A stretch of DNA of 64,000 nucleotides from Tritonibacter horizontis (GCF_001518015.1 NZ_LPUY01000008.1:186001-250000); one strand, 5' to 3'; counted from the first letter of the stretch, positions 47,832 to 56,911 are shown. Translations and numbers: made by a program. Notes: generated from the letters alone by a model not told the origin.

Positions 47832-48754
47832 GTCGCGGCCTTTATCAATTCTTCCACATGCGCCTTCGCGGCTTCGGCAAGCGCGTTCAGATCATATCCG
47901 CCTTCCAAAGTCGAGACGATACGACCCTGACACAGGTCCTGCGCAAGGGCGCAGAGTTGCGCCGTGAGCCAGCGGAAGTCCTCTGTTTCCCATTGCAGCT
48001 GCGCCAAAGGGTCATCCTTGTGGGCGTCAAATCCGGCCGACAGGATGATCAGCTCCGGCTTGAAGGCGCGGAGCCGGGGAAATGCCTGTTCGCTATAGAC
48101 GTCGCGCATTGCCGCGCCGGTGCTCTCCGGGGCCAGCGGCAGGTTCATCACGTTGCCATGGGCGCCGTCTTCCTCCGGATCGCCGGTGCCGGGCCAGAGC
48201 GGCATCTGTTGCGAGGTGATGACCAGCGCGCGCTTTTCATCCCACAGCAAATCCTGGGTGCCGTTGCCATGGTGCACATCGAAATCCACCACCGCGACCA
48301 GCTTCAGCCCGTGGTGATCCAACGCATGTTTCGCCGCCAGTGCTGCGTTGCCGAACAGGCAGAACCCCATGGATGTCTCGGTCTCGGCGTGATGCCCGGG
48401 CGGGCGCGTGGCGCAAAAGGCATTGCCCACGTCGCCGTTCAGCACCATGTCCACGGCCCGCACCGCCGCACCGGCGCCGCGAAAGGCCGCGTCGAGTGAT
48501 CCGGGCGACATCCATGTATCCGAGTCCAGCTGCTTGATCCCCTCGCCGGGAAGGGCGCGGCGCAGATCGTCCAGATAGCGTGCCGGATGAATGCGCAGAA
48601 GATCGTCTTCGGCAGCCATTGGCGCGGTGACCCGTTGCAGGTCGAGCCCCTCCAGCGCATGCAGCACATGTTCCAGTCTGGCCACCTGCTCCGGGTGACC
48701 CGGCGGGGTCTTGTGAGACAGGCAATCTGCGTGGGTCAGGAGCGCGGTGGTCAT
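47828..48754 (-). CDS. Histone deacetylase-family amidohydrolase
   Basis: 308 aa from the ATG at 48754, which has AAGGGA upstream. Zinc-ligand motifs are clear: VVDFDVHHGNGTQD and SAGFDAHKDDPL, with the RPPGHHAE histidine pair. Bacterial homologues deacetylate polyamines (acetylpolyamine amidohydrolase) or other small molecules; the substrate is not known. It leads the xseB-ispA-dxs operon. Confidence 0.9.
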   Translation of the reverse strand: MTTALLTHADCLSHKTPPGHPEQVARLEHVLHALEGLDLQRVTAPMAAEDDLLRIHPARYLDDLRRALPGEGIKQLDSDTWMSPGSLDAAFRGAGAAVRAVDMVLNGDVGNAFCATRPPGHHAETETSMGFCLFGNAALAAKHALDHHGLKLVAVVDFDVHHGNGTQDLLWDEKRALVITSQQMPLWPGTGDPEEDGAHGNVMNLPLAPESTGAAMRDVYSEQAFPRLRAFKPELIILSAGFDAHKDDPLAQLQWETEDFRWLTAQLCALAQDLCQGRIVSTLEGGYDLNALAEAAKAHVEELIKAAT

Positions 48755-48891
48755 GGAATTTCCCTTTTGAACGGTCGGGAAACGATCTCTGTTTGCCCGC
48801 CGCAATGCAAGGGGGCCACCGTTAGATCAGCGTTAGACCGCACGGGCCGCAGCGGGTGGGGCAGGAGGGACGATGACCGCGATGATCGCGC

Positions 48892-49593
48892 TTAATCCGG
48901 GGCCAGCATATAGCCCGCGCCGCGCACCGTTTGCAGGTATTGCGGCTGCTTGGGGTTCGACTCGATCTTGCGGCGCAAGCGGGTAATCTGGACGTCGACG
49001 GCCCGTTCCTGTGCCTGGCCCCGGTCGCGACCCAGATCTTCGACCAGTTTGGCGCGGCTCACGGCCTCGCCGGGCTGGGCTGAAAAGATCTTCATCAATT
49101 GGACCTCGGTCGACGTGAGCCGCACCAGAGTGTCCCCCTGCCACATCTCCCCCCGTTCGATATCGTAGCGGATCGCGCCCAGTTGCAGAAACTTGGGGGT
49201 CACCTCTTCGGGGCGGTTTTCCGGCATGCGGCGCAGGATCGCGTTGATCCGCAACAACAGCTCCTTGGGTTCAAACGGTTTCGGCAGATAATCGTCGGCG
49301 CCGGCCTCCAGCCCCTTGATCCGGTCCCCCGTTTCGCCGCGGGCGGTCAGCAACAGGATCGGCGTCGTCCGGGTTTCGCGCAGCGCAGCGGTCAGGGACA
49401 GGCCGTCCTCGCCCGGCATCATGACATCCAGCACGATGAGGTCGAAATCGAGCCCCGACAGAACCCGGCGGGCATGGGCCGCATCGCGGGCCGCGGTCAC
49501 CAGGAACCCGGCCCGCACCAGGAATTTCTTCAGCAGGTCACGGATCCGCTCATCGTCATCGACAATCAGCAGATGCGCGTCGCCAGTGGTCAT
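48892..49593 (-). CDS. petR: OmpR-type response regulator, PetR-like
   Basis: 233 aa. The receiver domain (LLIVDDDERIRDLLKKFL; phospho-acceptor Asp in LIVLDVMMPGEDG; Lys in LPKPFEPKE) is followed by a winged-helix DNA-binding domain. No histidine kinase gene is adjacent. Rhodobacter capsulatus PetR, needed for growth and bc1 expression, has a MarR-family partner petP directly upstream, as here. The symbol is by this context and is moderate in certainty. The ATG overlaps the petP stop (ATGA). Confidence 0.82.
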   Translation of the reverse strand: MTTGDAHLLIVDDDERIRDLLKKFLVRAGFLVTAARDAAHARRVLSGLDFDLIVLDVMMPGEDGLSLTAALRETRTTPILLLTARGETGDRIKGLEAGADDYLPKPFEPKELLLRINAILRRMPENRPEEVTPKFLQLGAIRYDIERGEMWQGDTLVRLTSTEVQLMKIFSAQPGEAVSRAKLVEDLGRDRGQAQERAVDVQITRLRRKIESNPKQPQYLQTVRGAGYMLAPD

Positions 49594-50102
49594 TGCGACG
49601 CCTCGCGCAGGTCGGCATAGGCACGGCGCATATCGGCATCCATCATGGCTTCGAGTACTTTCTTGAACCCCTGCACCGCCTCGGGCCCGGCCTGTTTATA
49701 GGCCGCCCGCATGCGAATGCGCTGGGCGTCGGACAGGCGTTGTTCCAGCTCGCGCCCCCGGTCCGTGAGGTAGAGATTGCGCTCTCGCTTGTCGAGGGTC
49801 CCGACCCGGCTGTCCACCAGCCCATCCTCGACCAGCGCCCGCAGGACCCGGTTCAGGGACTGTTTGGTAACGCCGAGTATACTGAGAAGATTGTTGACCG
49901 TGGTGCCGGGGGCGCGATTGATAAAGTGCATCGCGCGATGATGGGCCCGGCCATAGGCCAGCTCGGCCAGAATGCGATCAGGATCGGCGGTAAACCCCTG
50001 GTAGGCGAAGAACATCGCCTCGATCCCCTGGCGCAGCTGTTCATCGGTCAGGAACAGCAGACTTTCGCCACCAAACCCCGATCCGGACCGCCCGTCAGAC
50101 AT
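49590..50102 (-). CDS. petP: MarR-family regulator, PetP-like
   Basis: 170 aa from the ATG at 50102, preceded by AAGGAGAGG. It carries a winged HTH (TVNNLLSILGVTKQSLNRVL) of the MarR family. It forms a coupled pair with petR, as petP-petR do in Rhodobacter capsulatus, where they lie just upstream of petABC. Here petABC is about 11 kb away. A palindrome lies about 31 bases before its start and may mediate autoregulation. Confidence 0.78.
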   Translation of the reverse strand: MSDGRSGSGFGGESLLFLTDEQLRQGIEAMFFAYQGFTADPDRILAELAYGRAHHRAMHFINRAPGTTVNNLLSILGVTKQSLNRVLRALVEDGLVDSRVGTLDKRERNLYLTDRGRELEQRLSDAQRIRMRAAYKQAGPEAVQGFKKVLEAMMDADMRRAYADLREASQ

Positions 50103-50133
50103 GTCGCCTCTCCTTTGTTTTGCCGGGCAGTTT

Positions 50134-50152
50134 ATGTCAGCATTGTTGACAT
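50134..50152. promoter_or_regulatory. Palindrome between petP and ilvE matching the one upstream of gltD
   Basis: ATGTCAGCATTGTTGACAT: its inner 15-mer (50136-50150) is the gltD-upstream palindrome with one base changed. It lies 31 bases upstream of petP and 110 of ilvE. On the plus strand it includes a TTGACA that could be an ilvE -35. The regulator could be PetP itself or another factor. Confidence 0.6.
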
Positions 50153-50261
50153 TCCAAGACCCGAGATGTATCGAGTCGCGGGTTTGGCGCAATTATGTGA
50201 CTGAAGTTGCAGGGTATTGCGCAATTACCGAAAATGATACGGCGCTGAAGAGGAACGCAGA

Positions 50262-51128
50262 ATGGCTGGATACGAAGACCGTGACGGTCTGATCTGGATG
50301 GATGGGGAACTGGTGAACTGGCGCGATGCCAAGGTCCACATTCTGACACATGCGATGCATTATGCCTCTTCCGTCTTTGAGGGCGAACGGGCCTACAACG
50401 GCAAGATCTTCAAAAGCCGCGCCCATTCCGAACGGCTGATCGCCTCGGCCAAGGCCCTGGATATGCCGATGCCCTATTCGGTGGACGACATCGAAAAGGC
50501 CAAATCGGATACGCTCAAGGCCTCGGGCCTGACCGATGCCTATGTGCGTGCGGTGGTCTGGCGCGGCTCGGGTGAAGATATGGGTGTGGCCTCGGCCAAG
50601 AACCCGGTGCGGATGGCTGTCGCCGTCTGGGGCTGGGGCGCCTATTATGGCGATGCCAAGATGCAGGGCGCTAAGCTCGATATTGCAGAGTTCAAACGCC
50701 CCTCGCCGGAAACCATCCCCGTCCATGCCAAGGCGGCGGGTCTTTACATGATCTGCACCATCTCCAAGCACAAGGCCGAGGCCAAGGGCTGTTCGGATGC
50801 GCTGTTCATGGACTATCGCGGATATGTGGCCGAGGCGACCGGCGCCAATATCTTCTTCGTCAAGGATGGCGAAGTTCACACGCCACTGCCGGATTGCTTC
50901 CTCAACGGGATCACCCGCCAGACCGTGATCCAGATGCTGCGGGACAAGGGGATCACCGTCCACGAACGCCACATCATGCCGGAAGAAATGGACGGGTTCG
51001 AGCAATGTTGGCTGACCGGCACCGCCGCAGAAGTGACCCCGGTGGGCGAGATCGGCCCCTACACATTCGAAGTCGGCCAGATGACCCGCGAGATCGCTGA
51101 AGAGTACGAGGCATTGGTCCGCAGCTGA
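50262..51128 (+). CDS. ilvE: Branched-chain amino acid aminotransferase
   Basis: 288 aa, fold-type IV PLP aminotransferase. It makes Leu, Ile and Val from their 2-oxo acids using glutamate. HYASSVFEGERAY is the N-terminal family motif, the PLP lysine lies in IPVHAKAAGLYM, and EATGANIFFVKDGEV is the cofactor-binding region. It is divergent from petP and followed by a terminator. Confidence 0.94.
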   Translation: MAGYEDRDGLIWMDGELVNWRDAKVHILTHAMHYASSVFEGERAYNGKIFKSRAHSERLIASAKALDMPMPYSVDDIEKAKSDTLKASGLTDAYVRAVVWRGSGEDMGVASAKNPVRMAVAVWGWGAYYGDAKMQGAKLDIAEFKRPSPETIPVHAKAAGLYMICTISKHKAEAKGCSDALFMDYRGYVAEATGANIFFVKDGEVHTPLPDCFLNGITRQTVIQMLRDKGITVHERHIMPEEMDGFEQCWLTGTAAEVTPVGEIGPYTFEVGQMTREIAEEYEALVRS

Positions 51129-51150
51129 TCCATCATCGCTGTTAAACGGC

Positions 51151-51181
51151 AAAAGCGCGCGGCATCCGCCCCGCGCTTTTT
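51151..51181 (+). terminator. Rho-independent terminator after ilvE
   Basis: AAAAGCGCG and CGCGCTTTT form a 9-bp stem around a 12-base loop, ending in a T-run. Confidence 0.82.
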
Positions 51182-51284
51182 CTGTATTCGCACCTGCGGT
51201 GCCGTTCTGGCGCCTGTTGCGCCGTCAGCGGTTTTCACCTCCCGGGGCGTGCGCGCCGCAGGCGCACACCTGGGTCGGTCTACG

Positions 51285-51713
51285 TCAGGCGATTTCGGTT
51301 GTGACATCCACGTTGCCGCGCACCGCGTTGGAGTAGGGGCAGATCTTGTGGCCGGCTTCGGTCAGGCGCTCGGCGGCGGCCTTGTCGACGCCCGGCAGGG
51401 AAACCTTCAGGTTGACGGTCAGTCCAAACCCACCTTCGTCGCGCGGGCCGATGCCCACGGCAGCTTCGACCGAGACGTCATCCGGCACTTTGGGCAGGCT
51501 GTCGTCCTGCGTCGTCGCGAATTTCATCGCGCCGATGTAGCAGGCGGAATACCCCGCAGCGAAGAGCTGCTCGGGATTGTAGCCTTTGCCAGATCCGCCC
51601 ATTTCGGTTGGCGGCGCCAGATCGAGAACAAGATCGGTGCCGGCCACCTCGGCCTGGCCGTCCCGGCCACCGGTTGCGGATCCATGAGCGGTATAAACGG
51701 GGGAAACAGACAT
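51285..51713 (-). CDS. ohr: Organic hydroperoxide resistance protein
   Basis: 142 aa, OsmC/Ohr family. The two reactive cysteines lie in FAAGYSACYIGAM and GHKICPYSNAVRGN. The enzyme reduces organic peroxides using lipoyl thiols. It is divergent from ohrR with palindromic sites between. Confidence 0.94.
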   Translation of the reverse strand: MSVSPVYTAHGSATGGRDGQAEVAGTDLVLDLAPPTEMGGSGKGYNPEQLFAAGYSACYIGAMKFATTQDDSLPKVPDDVSVEAAVGIGPRDEGGFGLTVNLKVSLPGVDKAAAERLTEAGHKICPYSNAVRGNVDVTTEIA

Positions 51714-51728
51714 CGGGAACTCCTCTGT

Positions 51729-51810
51729 GATTTGAAATCGTAGGCGATTATATCGTGTGCGATTAATGTGGGGCCCGATCCCGCAATGTCAACCGCTTGC
51801 GATTAAATCG
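51729..51810. promoter_or_regulatory. OhrR operator sites between ohr and ohrR
   Basis: CGATTAAATCG is perfectly symmetric at 51800-51810. CGATTATATCG lies at 51745-51755, an extra half-site CGATTAA at 51760-51766, and GATTTGAAATC at 51729-51739. They share an AATCG/CGATT half-site and match the AT-rich, short-arm style of OhrR operators. Their position on both sides fits control of ohr and autoregulation. Confidence 0.7.
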
Positions 51811-51831
51811 TGTCAGACCTAATCTCATCCG

Positions 51832-52263
51832 ATGGACCGTAGCCTGACCACCGATGACCTGCTCTGTTTCTCCGTTTACGCGGTGAACCATGCGATCTCC
51901 CGCCTCTATCGCCCGCTTCTGGCGCCGCTTGGGCTGACCTACCCGCAGTATCTAGTGCTTGTTGCGCTTTGGGACAGGGACCAGCGGCGGGTGAACGATC
52001 TCGGCGCGGAATTGCAACTGGACAGCAACACGCTGACGCCGTTGCTGAAACGGATGGAGGCTGCGGGGCTGGTGACCCGTCAGCGCAACCCCGAGGATGA
52101 GCGCAGCCTCATTGTCACGCTGACCGCGAAAGGCCGGGATCTGCAATCCCACGCTGGCGCGCTGACCACCTGTGTGCAGGACGCAATGGGCGAGGATCTT
52201 GACGAACTGGCGGCACTGCGTGATCGGCTTCACGCGCTGCGCGACCGGTTGGAGCAGCAGTGA
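51832..52263 (+). CDS. ohrR: MarR-family organic peroxide sensor repressor
   Basis: 143 aa. The N-terminal DLLCFSVYAVNHAISRLYRP contains the single peroxide-sensing cysteine expected in OhrR, and a winged HTH follows (VNDLGAELQLDSNTLTPLLK). Oxidation of that cysteine releases DNA and turns on ohr. It is divergent from ohr. Confidence 0.92.
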   Translation: MDRSLTTDDLLCFSVYAVNHAISRLYRPLLAPLGLTYPQYLVLVALWDRDQRRVNDLGAELQLDSNTLTPLLKRMEAAGLVTRQRNPEDERSLIVTLTAKGRDLQSHAGALTTCVQDAMGEDLDELAALRDRLHALRDRLEQQ

Positions 52264-52266
52264 CCC

Positions 52267-53208
52267 CTAGCCGCCTTTTGGATCGGTCAGCGGTTTTGCC
52301 TTGCCTCGTTCCAGCCCGAGCCGACTTTCGCGCCAGACCACGATGCCATTGGCCGCGATGACCAGTGCAGCGCCGGCCAGCATCACCAGCGATGGCCATT
52401 CTGCAAACCAGACGTAGCCGATCACCAGTGCAAACAGCATCGAGACATAGTCATAGGGTGCCAGCAATGACGCCGGGGCGAAGCGATAGGACGAGGTCAC
52501 AAGGATCTGGGCCAGCGCGCCGATGAAACCGGTGCTGATCAGCAGCAGCAACATCGGTGCATCGGGAACCACCCAGCCAAAGGGCAAGGTCAGCAATGAC
52601 AGCAACGACGCTGTGACCGAAAAATAGAACACGATGGCGGAGGTTTCCTCGCTCTGGACCATCTTTCGGATATGGATCTGAACGAACCCCCGTAGGGCCG
52701 CAGACCCAAGCACCAGAAGCGCCCCGATCAGCGCGGTATCCTGCAGGGTCTCGGCCCCTCCAAGGCGCGGCGACAGCATGATCAGGACGCCAACCAGACC
52801 GATGGCGACGGCACTGATGCGGATGATGCGAATGCGTTCACCCAGCAGGAGCGCGGCGAGGATCAGGGTGAAAATCGGCGTGACATAGCCCAGCGCGGTC
52901 ACCTCGGGCAACGGCAGCATCGACAAAGCGGCAAAGTTCAGCCCCATGGCAGAGGTGCCCACCAACCCGCGCCAGAAATGCAGCATCGGGCTCTTGGTTC
53001 TGAGCCCCTTGGACAGATCGCCCCGGACCGCGAGCCAGACAAAAATCACCGGCAAAACAAAGAAGGACCGGAAAAACACCGCTTGTCCCGTCGGCACCGT
53101 CTGGGTGATTTCCTTGATCAGCCCGGACATGATGGTGAACAGGCCGATGGCGATCACCTTGAGACTGATTGCCAGCAATGGTCGATGCGATGTTAAGCTT
53201 TTTGCCAT
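52267..53208 (-). CDS. DMT/EamA-family transporter
   Basis: 313 aa with about ten hydrophobic segments and two EamA repeats (GYVTPIFTLILAALLLGERI is the signature end of the first). It is related to drug/metabolite and S-adenosylmethionine-type exporters; the substrate is unknown. It converges with ohrR with a 3-base gap. Confidence 0.85.
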   Translation of the reverse strand: MAKSLTSHRPLLAISLKVIAIGLFTIMSGLIKEITQTVPTGQAVFFRSFFVLPVIFVWLAVRGDLSKGLRTKSPMLHFWRGLVGTSAMGLNFAALSMLPLPEVTALGYVTPIFTLILAALLLGERIRIIRISAVAIGLVGVLIMLSPRLGGAETLQDTALIGALLVLGSAALRGFVQIHIRKMVQSEETSAIVFYFSVTASLLSLLTLPFGWVVPDAPMLLLLISTGFIGALAQILVTSSYRFAPASLLAPYDYVSMLFALVIGYVWFAEWPSLVMLAGAALVIAANGIVVWRESRLGLERGKAKPLTDPKGG

Positions 53209-53311
53209 GCGCGGACCCTGCGCCGATCCTTGCAGATTGGCAAGCGGCCGGCGCAGGATTGGTACATTAATATAGCGCCCGATGCTGGCGGGAACGGGCT
53301 TCCCGCAGGCC

Positions 53312-53956
53312 TCAGCCCGCTGGAGTCCGCGCCCGGCCAGATGCCGTGTCCTGTTGCCATTCCCGCAGGGCCTGACGCAGGATCTGCATCGCGGAATTGA
53401 GGAACAATCCGGCCATGATCCCGGCCACCAGCAGGTCCGGCCAGCCGGTGGCCGTGCCCCAGACCCCCAAGGCGGCGATCATCACCGCGACGTTGCCGAT
53501 GGCGTCATTGCGAGAACAGAGCCAGACCGAGCGCACGTTGGCATCGCCATCCTTGTAGGAAACGAGCAACAGGACCGACACCAGGTTCGCGGCCAGGGCC
53601 AGTGCCCCGATCCCGCCCATGATCTGGGCCTCGGGCACGCCGATGACAAACACCTGCCAGACCGTGGAGCCAAAGACCCAGAGCCCCATCAGCAACAGGC
53701 TGACCCCCTTGCCAAGCGCGGCCAGCGACCGGGTTCGCACAGATGCGCCGATCACCGCGAGCGAAATCCCATAGGTCAGCGCATCACCGAGAAAATCAAG
53801 CGCATCAGCCTTGAGCGCCTGACTGCCCGCGGCCGCGCCGGCGGACATTTCCACCAGAAACATCGCCGCGTTGATGGCGATCACCGCCCAGAGACGGCGT
53901 TTGTAATCCTTTGAAACACCCTCAAACTGGGCGTCCTGTCCGCAACATCCGGCCAT
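53312..53956 (-). CDS. Short cation diffusion facilitator-type metal exporter
   Basis: 214 aa from the ATG at 53956, which has AAAAGGAG upstream. Transmembrane segments include a metal-site helix ADALDFLGDALTYG (Asp-x3-Asp) and a second CSRNDAIGNVAVM (Asp-x3-Asn). The N-terminus has a Cys pair (MAGCCGQD). The protein lacks the usual C-terminal cytoplasmic metal domain, so it is shorter than typical CDF transporters. Its promoter carries a MerR-type site, and the MerR gene is divergent, so it is probably induced by its metal. The metal is not identifiable. Confidence 0.83.
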   Translation of the reverse strand: MAGCCGQDAQFEGVSKDYKRRLWAVIAINAAMFLVEMSAGAAAGSQALKADALDFLGDALTYGISLAVIGASVRTRSLAALGKGVSLLLMGLWVFGSTVWQVFVIGVPEAQIMGGIGALALAANLVSVLLLVSYKDGDANVRSVWLCSRNDAIGNVAVMIAALGVWGTATGWPDLLVAGIMAGLFLNSAMQILRQALREWQQDTASGRARTPAG

Positions 53957-53999
53957 TGATCCCGCTCCTTTTGCCTTGAGATCTCTTTGATTCGAGAGC

Positions 54000-54030
54000 A
54001 ACCTAATGCCTCTAGCCACTAGAGCTTCAA
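54000..54030 (-). promoter_or_regulatory. MerR-type promoter of the CDF exporter
   Basis: On the minus strand, -35 TTGAAG (54025-54030) and -10 TAGGTT (54000-54005) are 19 bases apart. The spacer contains CTCTAGT-G-GCTAGAG (54010-54024). The long spacer with a central dyad is the hallmark of MerR-activated promoters. Confidence 0.75.
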
Positions 54031-54042
54031 GAGGGGCGACCC

Positions 54043-54459
54043 ATGTTTTCCATCGGCGCATTGTCAAAATCCACTGGGGTGAAGGTGCCCACCATCCGGT
54101 ACTATGAACAGATCGGCCTGATTGCCCCCGCGACCCGCAATGCAGGCAACCAGCGGCGCTATGATCAGGCGGGGCTGGAGCGGCTCGGTTTTATCAAGCA
54201 CGCGCGCGATCTTGGCTTTGGTCTGGAAGAGATCAGGGAGCTGATGGCGCTGAATGGCGAGCTGGGGCAGGATTGCCGCGCAGCGGATGAACTCGCGCGG
54301 GCGCAGCTTGAAAAAGTGCGCGCCCGCATTGCCCGGTTGCGCAGGCTGGAAACGGAGCTGGAGCGGATCACCCATCTGTGCGTCGACGGCGCGGGCGGTA
54401 CCTGTCAGGTGCTCACCGCGTTGGGCGATCACAGTCAGTGTCTGGGTCAGCACGACTGA
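54043..54459 (+). CDS. MerR-family metal-responsive regulator
   Basis: 138 aa. The N-terminal HTH (FSIGALSKSTGVKVPTIRYY) is followed by a dimerisation helix. The C-terminal tail has cysteines in HLCVDGAGGTC and HSQC plus histidines, suitable for metal sensing. It is divergent from the CDF exporter and probably regulates it. The cysteine pattern is near the CadR/ZntR type but not clearly one of them. Confidence 0.87.
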   Translation: MFSIGALSKSTGVKVPTIRYYEQIGLIAPATRNAGNQRRYDQAGLERLGFIKHARDLGFGLEEIRELMALNGELGQDCRAADELARAQLEKVRARIARLRRLETELERITHLCVDGAGGTCQVLTALGDHSQCLGQHD

Positions 54460-54472
54460 CCCGGTTGCGCGC

Positions 54473-55417
54473 TCAGGTCAGAAGCCAGAGCAGCCCGTTG
54501 AGGGTGAAATACGCCAGAATGGTTGCCGACAGCGAGGCCAGGCTCGCCGCGCCCTCATGTCCCTTGGCCTGGGCAAAGATGGTATAGGTGGCAAACATCG
54601 GCATGGCAGCCGACAGGATCAGCGCGGTCCGAATGTCGGGCGAAATATCGAGCAGCCCGGTCACCGCAAAGCCCGCCGCGACCAAGGCGACGATGGCCGG
54701 ATGGATCACCAGTTTGCCCAGGGTCGCCAGTGCAGCGAGGCTCTTGTTGCCACGCAAGGGTAGTCCTGCCAGTGAGCCGCCGATGACCACCAGAGAGACC
54801 GCGCCAGCCGAGGCGGCGACCATATCCGTGAATCGAAACACCGGGGCGGGTATCGGAAGATGCAGCACAGCAATGGCGAGACCGGTCATCAATGCCATCA
54901 TGGTTGGCATTTTGAGAACGTTCCACAGAATGCGGCGTAACCTGTATCCCAATGGTTGGGCCGAATCGGCGGAGGCAGCTTCCATCAACATCAGGCAAAT
55001 CGGGATCAGGATCAGAGTTTCCACTACCAGATTGAGCGTCAGAACAACGCCCGCAATCTCGGGAAAGGCCAGCAACATCACCGGATAACCGACAAAGCCG
55101 TTGTTGGGGCAGGTCGACCCCATAATACCGACAGCGCGCCGCATGGGGTCAAACCCGCGCAGGGAAAATAATACGAAACACACCGCGATGTTGAGCAGCC
55201 CGCCAATCAGGTAGGGCAGCACATAGGCGGCCTGGAAGACCTCCACAGGATCCCGCTGCGCCAGGGTGGTAAAGATCAGACCCGGCAATGCGACGTTGAA
55301 GACAAACGCGCCGAGGCTCTTGATGTCCTGTTGGCGAAAAACACCCTTCCAGACCAGGAAATAGCCCAGCCCAAGCGCCGCATAGATCGGAAAGGTAATC
55401 CCAAGGATCGCAAACAT
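54473..55417 (-). CDS. AEC-family transporter
   Basis: 314 aa with about ten hydrophobic segments and the auxin-efflux-carrier-like start (ILGITFPIYAALGLGYFLVW). The family exports or imports carboxylates and other small metabolites; the substrate is unknown. It follows aroC by 9 bases on the same strand and is likely cotranscribed. Confidence 0.85.
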   Translation of the reverse strand: MFAILGITFPIYAALGLGYFLVWKGVFRQQDIKSLGAFVFNVALPGLIFTTLAQRDPVEVFQAAYVLPYLIGGLLNIAVCFVLFSLRGFDPMRRAVGIMGSTCPNNGFVGYPVMLLAFPEIAGVVLTLNLVVETLILIPICLMLMEAASADSAQPLGYRLRRILWNVLKMPTMMALMTGLAIAVLHLPIPAPVFRFTDMVAASAGAVSLVVIGGSLAGLPLRGNKSLAALATLGKLVIHPAIVALVAAGFAVTGLLDISPDIRTALILSAAMPMFATYTIFAQAKGHEGAASLASLSATILAYFTLNGLLWLLT

Positions 55418-55426
55418 GAGGTGGCG

Positions 55427-56530
55427 CTACCCGATAAGGCCTTGATTTTCCCCGATCTGGCCGCGGTGCAGCAGCAGATGATCGAGGAGGACACAGGCCA
55501 TCATCGCCTCTGCCACGGGCACGGCGCGAATGCCCACGCAGGGGTCATGGCGGCCCTTGGTGATGACCTCGGCCGCCGTCCCGTCCTTGCGGATCGACTG
55601 GCGCGGCGTCAGGATCGAGGAGGTCGGCTTGACCGCAAAGCGCACCACCACATCCTGCCCGGTGGAAATTCCGCCCAGGATACCGCCGGCATGGTTGGAT
55701 GCGTAAACGGGCTGGCCATCGTTGCCCATGAAAATCTCGTCGGCATTTTCCGACCCCTTCAGCAGGGCCGCATTCATGCCTTCACCGATCTCCACCGCCT
55801 TGACCGCATTGATCGACATCATCGCGGCGGCAAGATCGGTGTCGAGCTTGCCATAGACCGGGGCGCCAATGCCGGCGGGTACGCCGCGCGCGACCACCTC
55901 GACCACGGCGCCGACGGAATCGTGGTCCTTGCGCAGGGCCTGCAGGTAGTCTTCCCAGTCCTGAACGGCATCGGCGTCCGGGATCCAGAAATCGTTCTGG
56001 TCGATCGCCGCCCAGTCAAACCGGGCGCGGTCGATTTCCATTTCGCCCATCCGGGTCATGTAGCCTTTGATTTCCAGCCCCGGCACCAGGGATTTGATCG
56101 CTTCGCGCGCGACACCGCCTGCGGCCACCCTTGCCGCCGTTTCCCGCGCCGAGGAGCGTCCGCCGCCGCGATAGTCGCGGTTGCCGTATTTCTGGTAATA
56201 GGTGATATCCGCATGGCCCGGGCGGAAGGTCTGCGCGATGTCGCCATAGTCCTTGGACCGCTGATCGGTGTTTTCGATCATCAGCTGAATGGGCGTGCCG
56301 GTGGATTTGCCCTCGAACACACCGGAGAGGATCTTGACCGCGTCCGGCTCCTTGCGCTGGGTGGTGTTCTTGTTCTGACCGGGGCGACGCTTGTCCAGCC
56401 AGTGCTGCAGCATCTCCGGCTCCAGGGGCACATTCGGTGGACAGCCGTCCACGGTGGCGCCCAGCGCGGGTCCGTGGCTTTCGCCCCAGGTGGTGACACG
56501 GAAGAGGTGGCCGAAAGAGTTCATGGACAT
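55427..56530 (-). CDS. aroC: Chorismate synthase
   Basis: 367 aa. It converts EPSP to chorismate using reduced FMN, the last step of the shikimate pathway. [17 protein letters not shown] is the N-terminal signature, [20 protein letters not shown] a second conserved motif, and [18 protein letters not shown] the C-terminal one. AGGAG precedes the ATG. It is followed closely by the AEC transporter gene. Confidence 0.97.
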   Translation of the reverse strand: MSMNSFGHLFRVTTWGESHGPALGATVDGCPPNVPLEPEMLQHWLDKRRPGQNKNTTQRKEPDAVKILSGVFEGKSTGTPIQLMIENTDQRSKDYGDIAQTFRPGHADITYYQKYGNRDYRGGGRSSARETAARVAAGGVAREAIKSLVPGLEIKGYMTRMGEMEIDRARFDWAAIDQNDFWIPDADAVQDWEDYLQALRKDHDSVGAVVEVVARGVPAGIGAPVYGKLDTDLAAAMMSINAVKAVEIGEGMNAALLKGSENADEIFMGNDGQPVYASNHAGGILGGISTGQDVVVRFAVKPTSSILTPRQSIRKDGTAAEVITKGRHDPCVGIRAVPVAEAMMACVLLDHLLLHRGQIGENQGLIG

Positions 56531-56754
56531 GCGCGCGGGTCTCCTTTGCGAGACCCTTTACCCGCAAAGGGCGCGCGGGAAAAGAGATCGCCGCATTAAC
56601 CGGTAAGAAAGGACAGAAGGACTCCCCTTTTGTTTCGCGCGCGAAACAATGGGTCAGAGTTGCTGACCTATGCCGGTCATTGCCGCCGATCCGTCCCATT
56701 GGACAGCAGAGCCGCATTCCCCGCCTTGCATTGTCATCCCGGCAGCCCTAGGGT

Positions 56755-56850
56755 CCGAGCCACCTCGGGGTGCGTAGTCAACTGCGCTGAGATGCCATCT
56801 GGCGAACCCGCTGAACCTGAACCGGATCATACCGGCGGAGGGAAGGTTTC
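56755..56850 (+). promoter_or_regulatory. TPP riboswitch (THI element)
   Basis: The conserved core is clear: GGGGTGC, GCTGAGATG, GAACCCGCTGAACCTGA, then CCGGATCATACCGG and CGGAGGGAAGG. It ends about 60 bases before thiB. A CGTCTCC stretch upstream of the thiB GGAGGACG could mask the ribosome binding site when TPP is bound, so control is likely at translation; that part is inference. The rest of the 56531-56911 gap shows no gene. Confidence 0.93.
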
Positions 56851-56911
56851 GGATCCAAAGGCGGCCTATGCCTCGATCGTCTCCTTGCCTGCCGCCGCAT
56901 TGGAGGACGAC

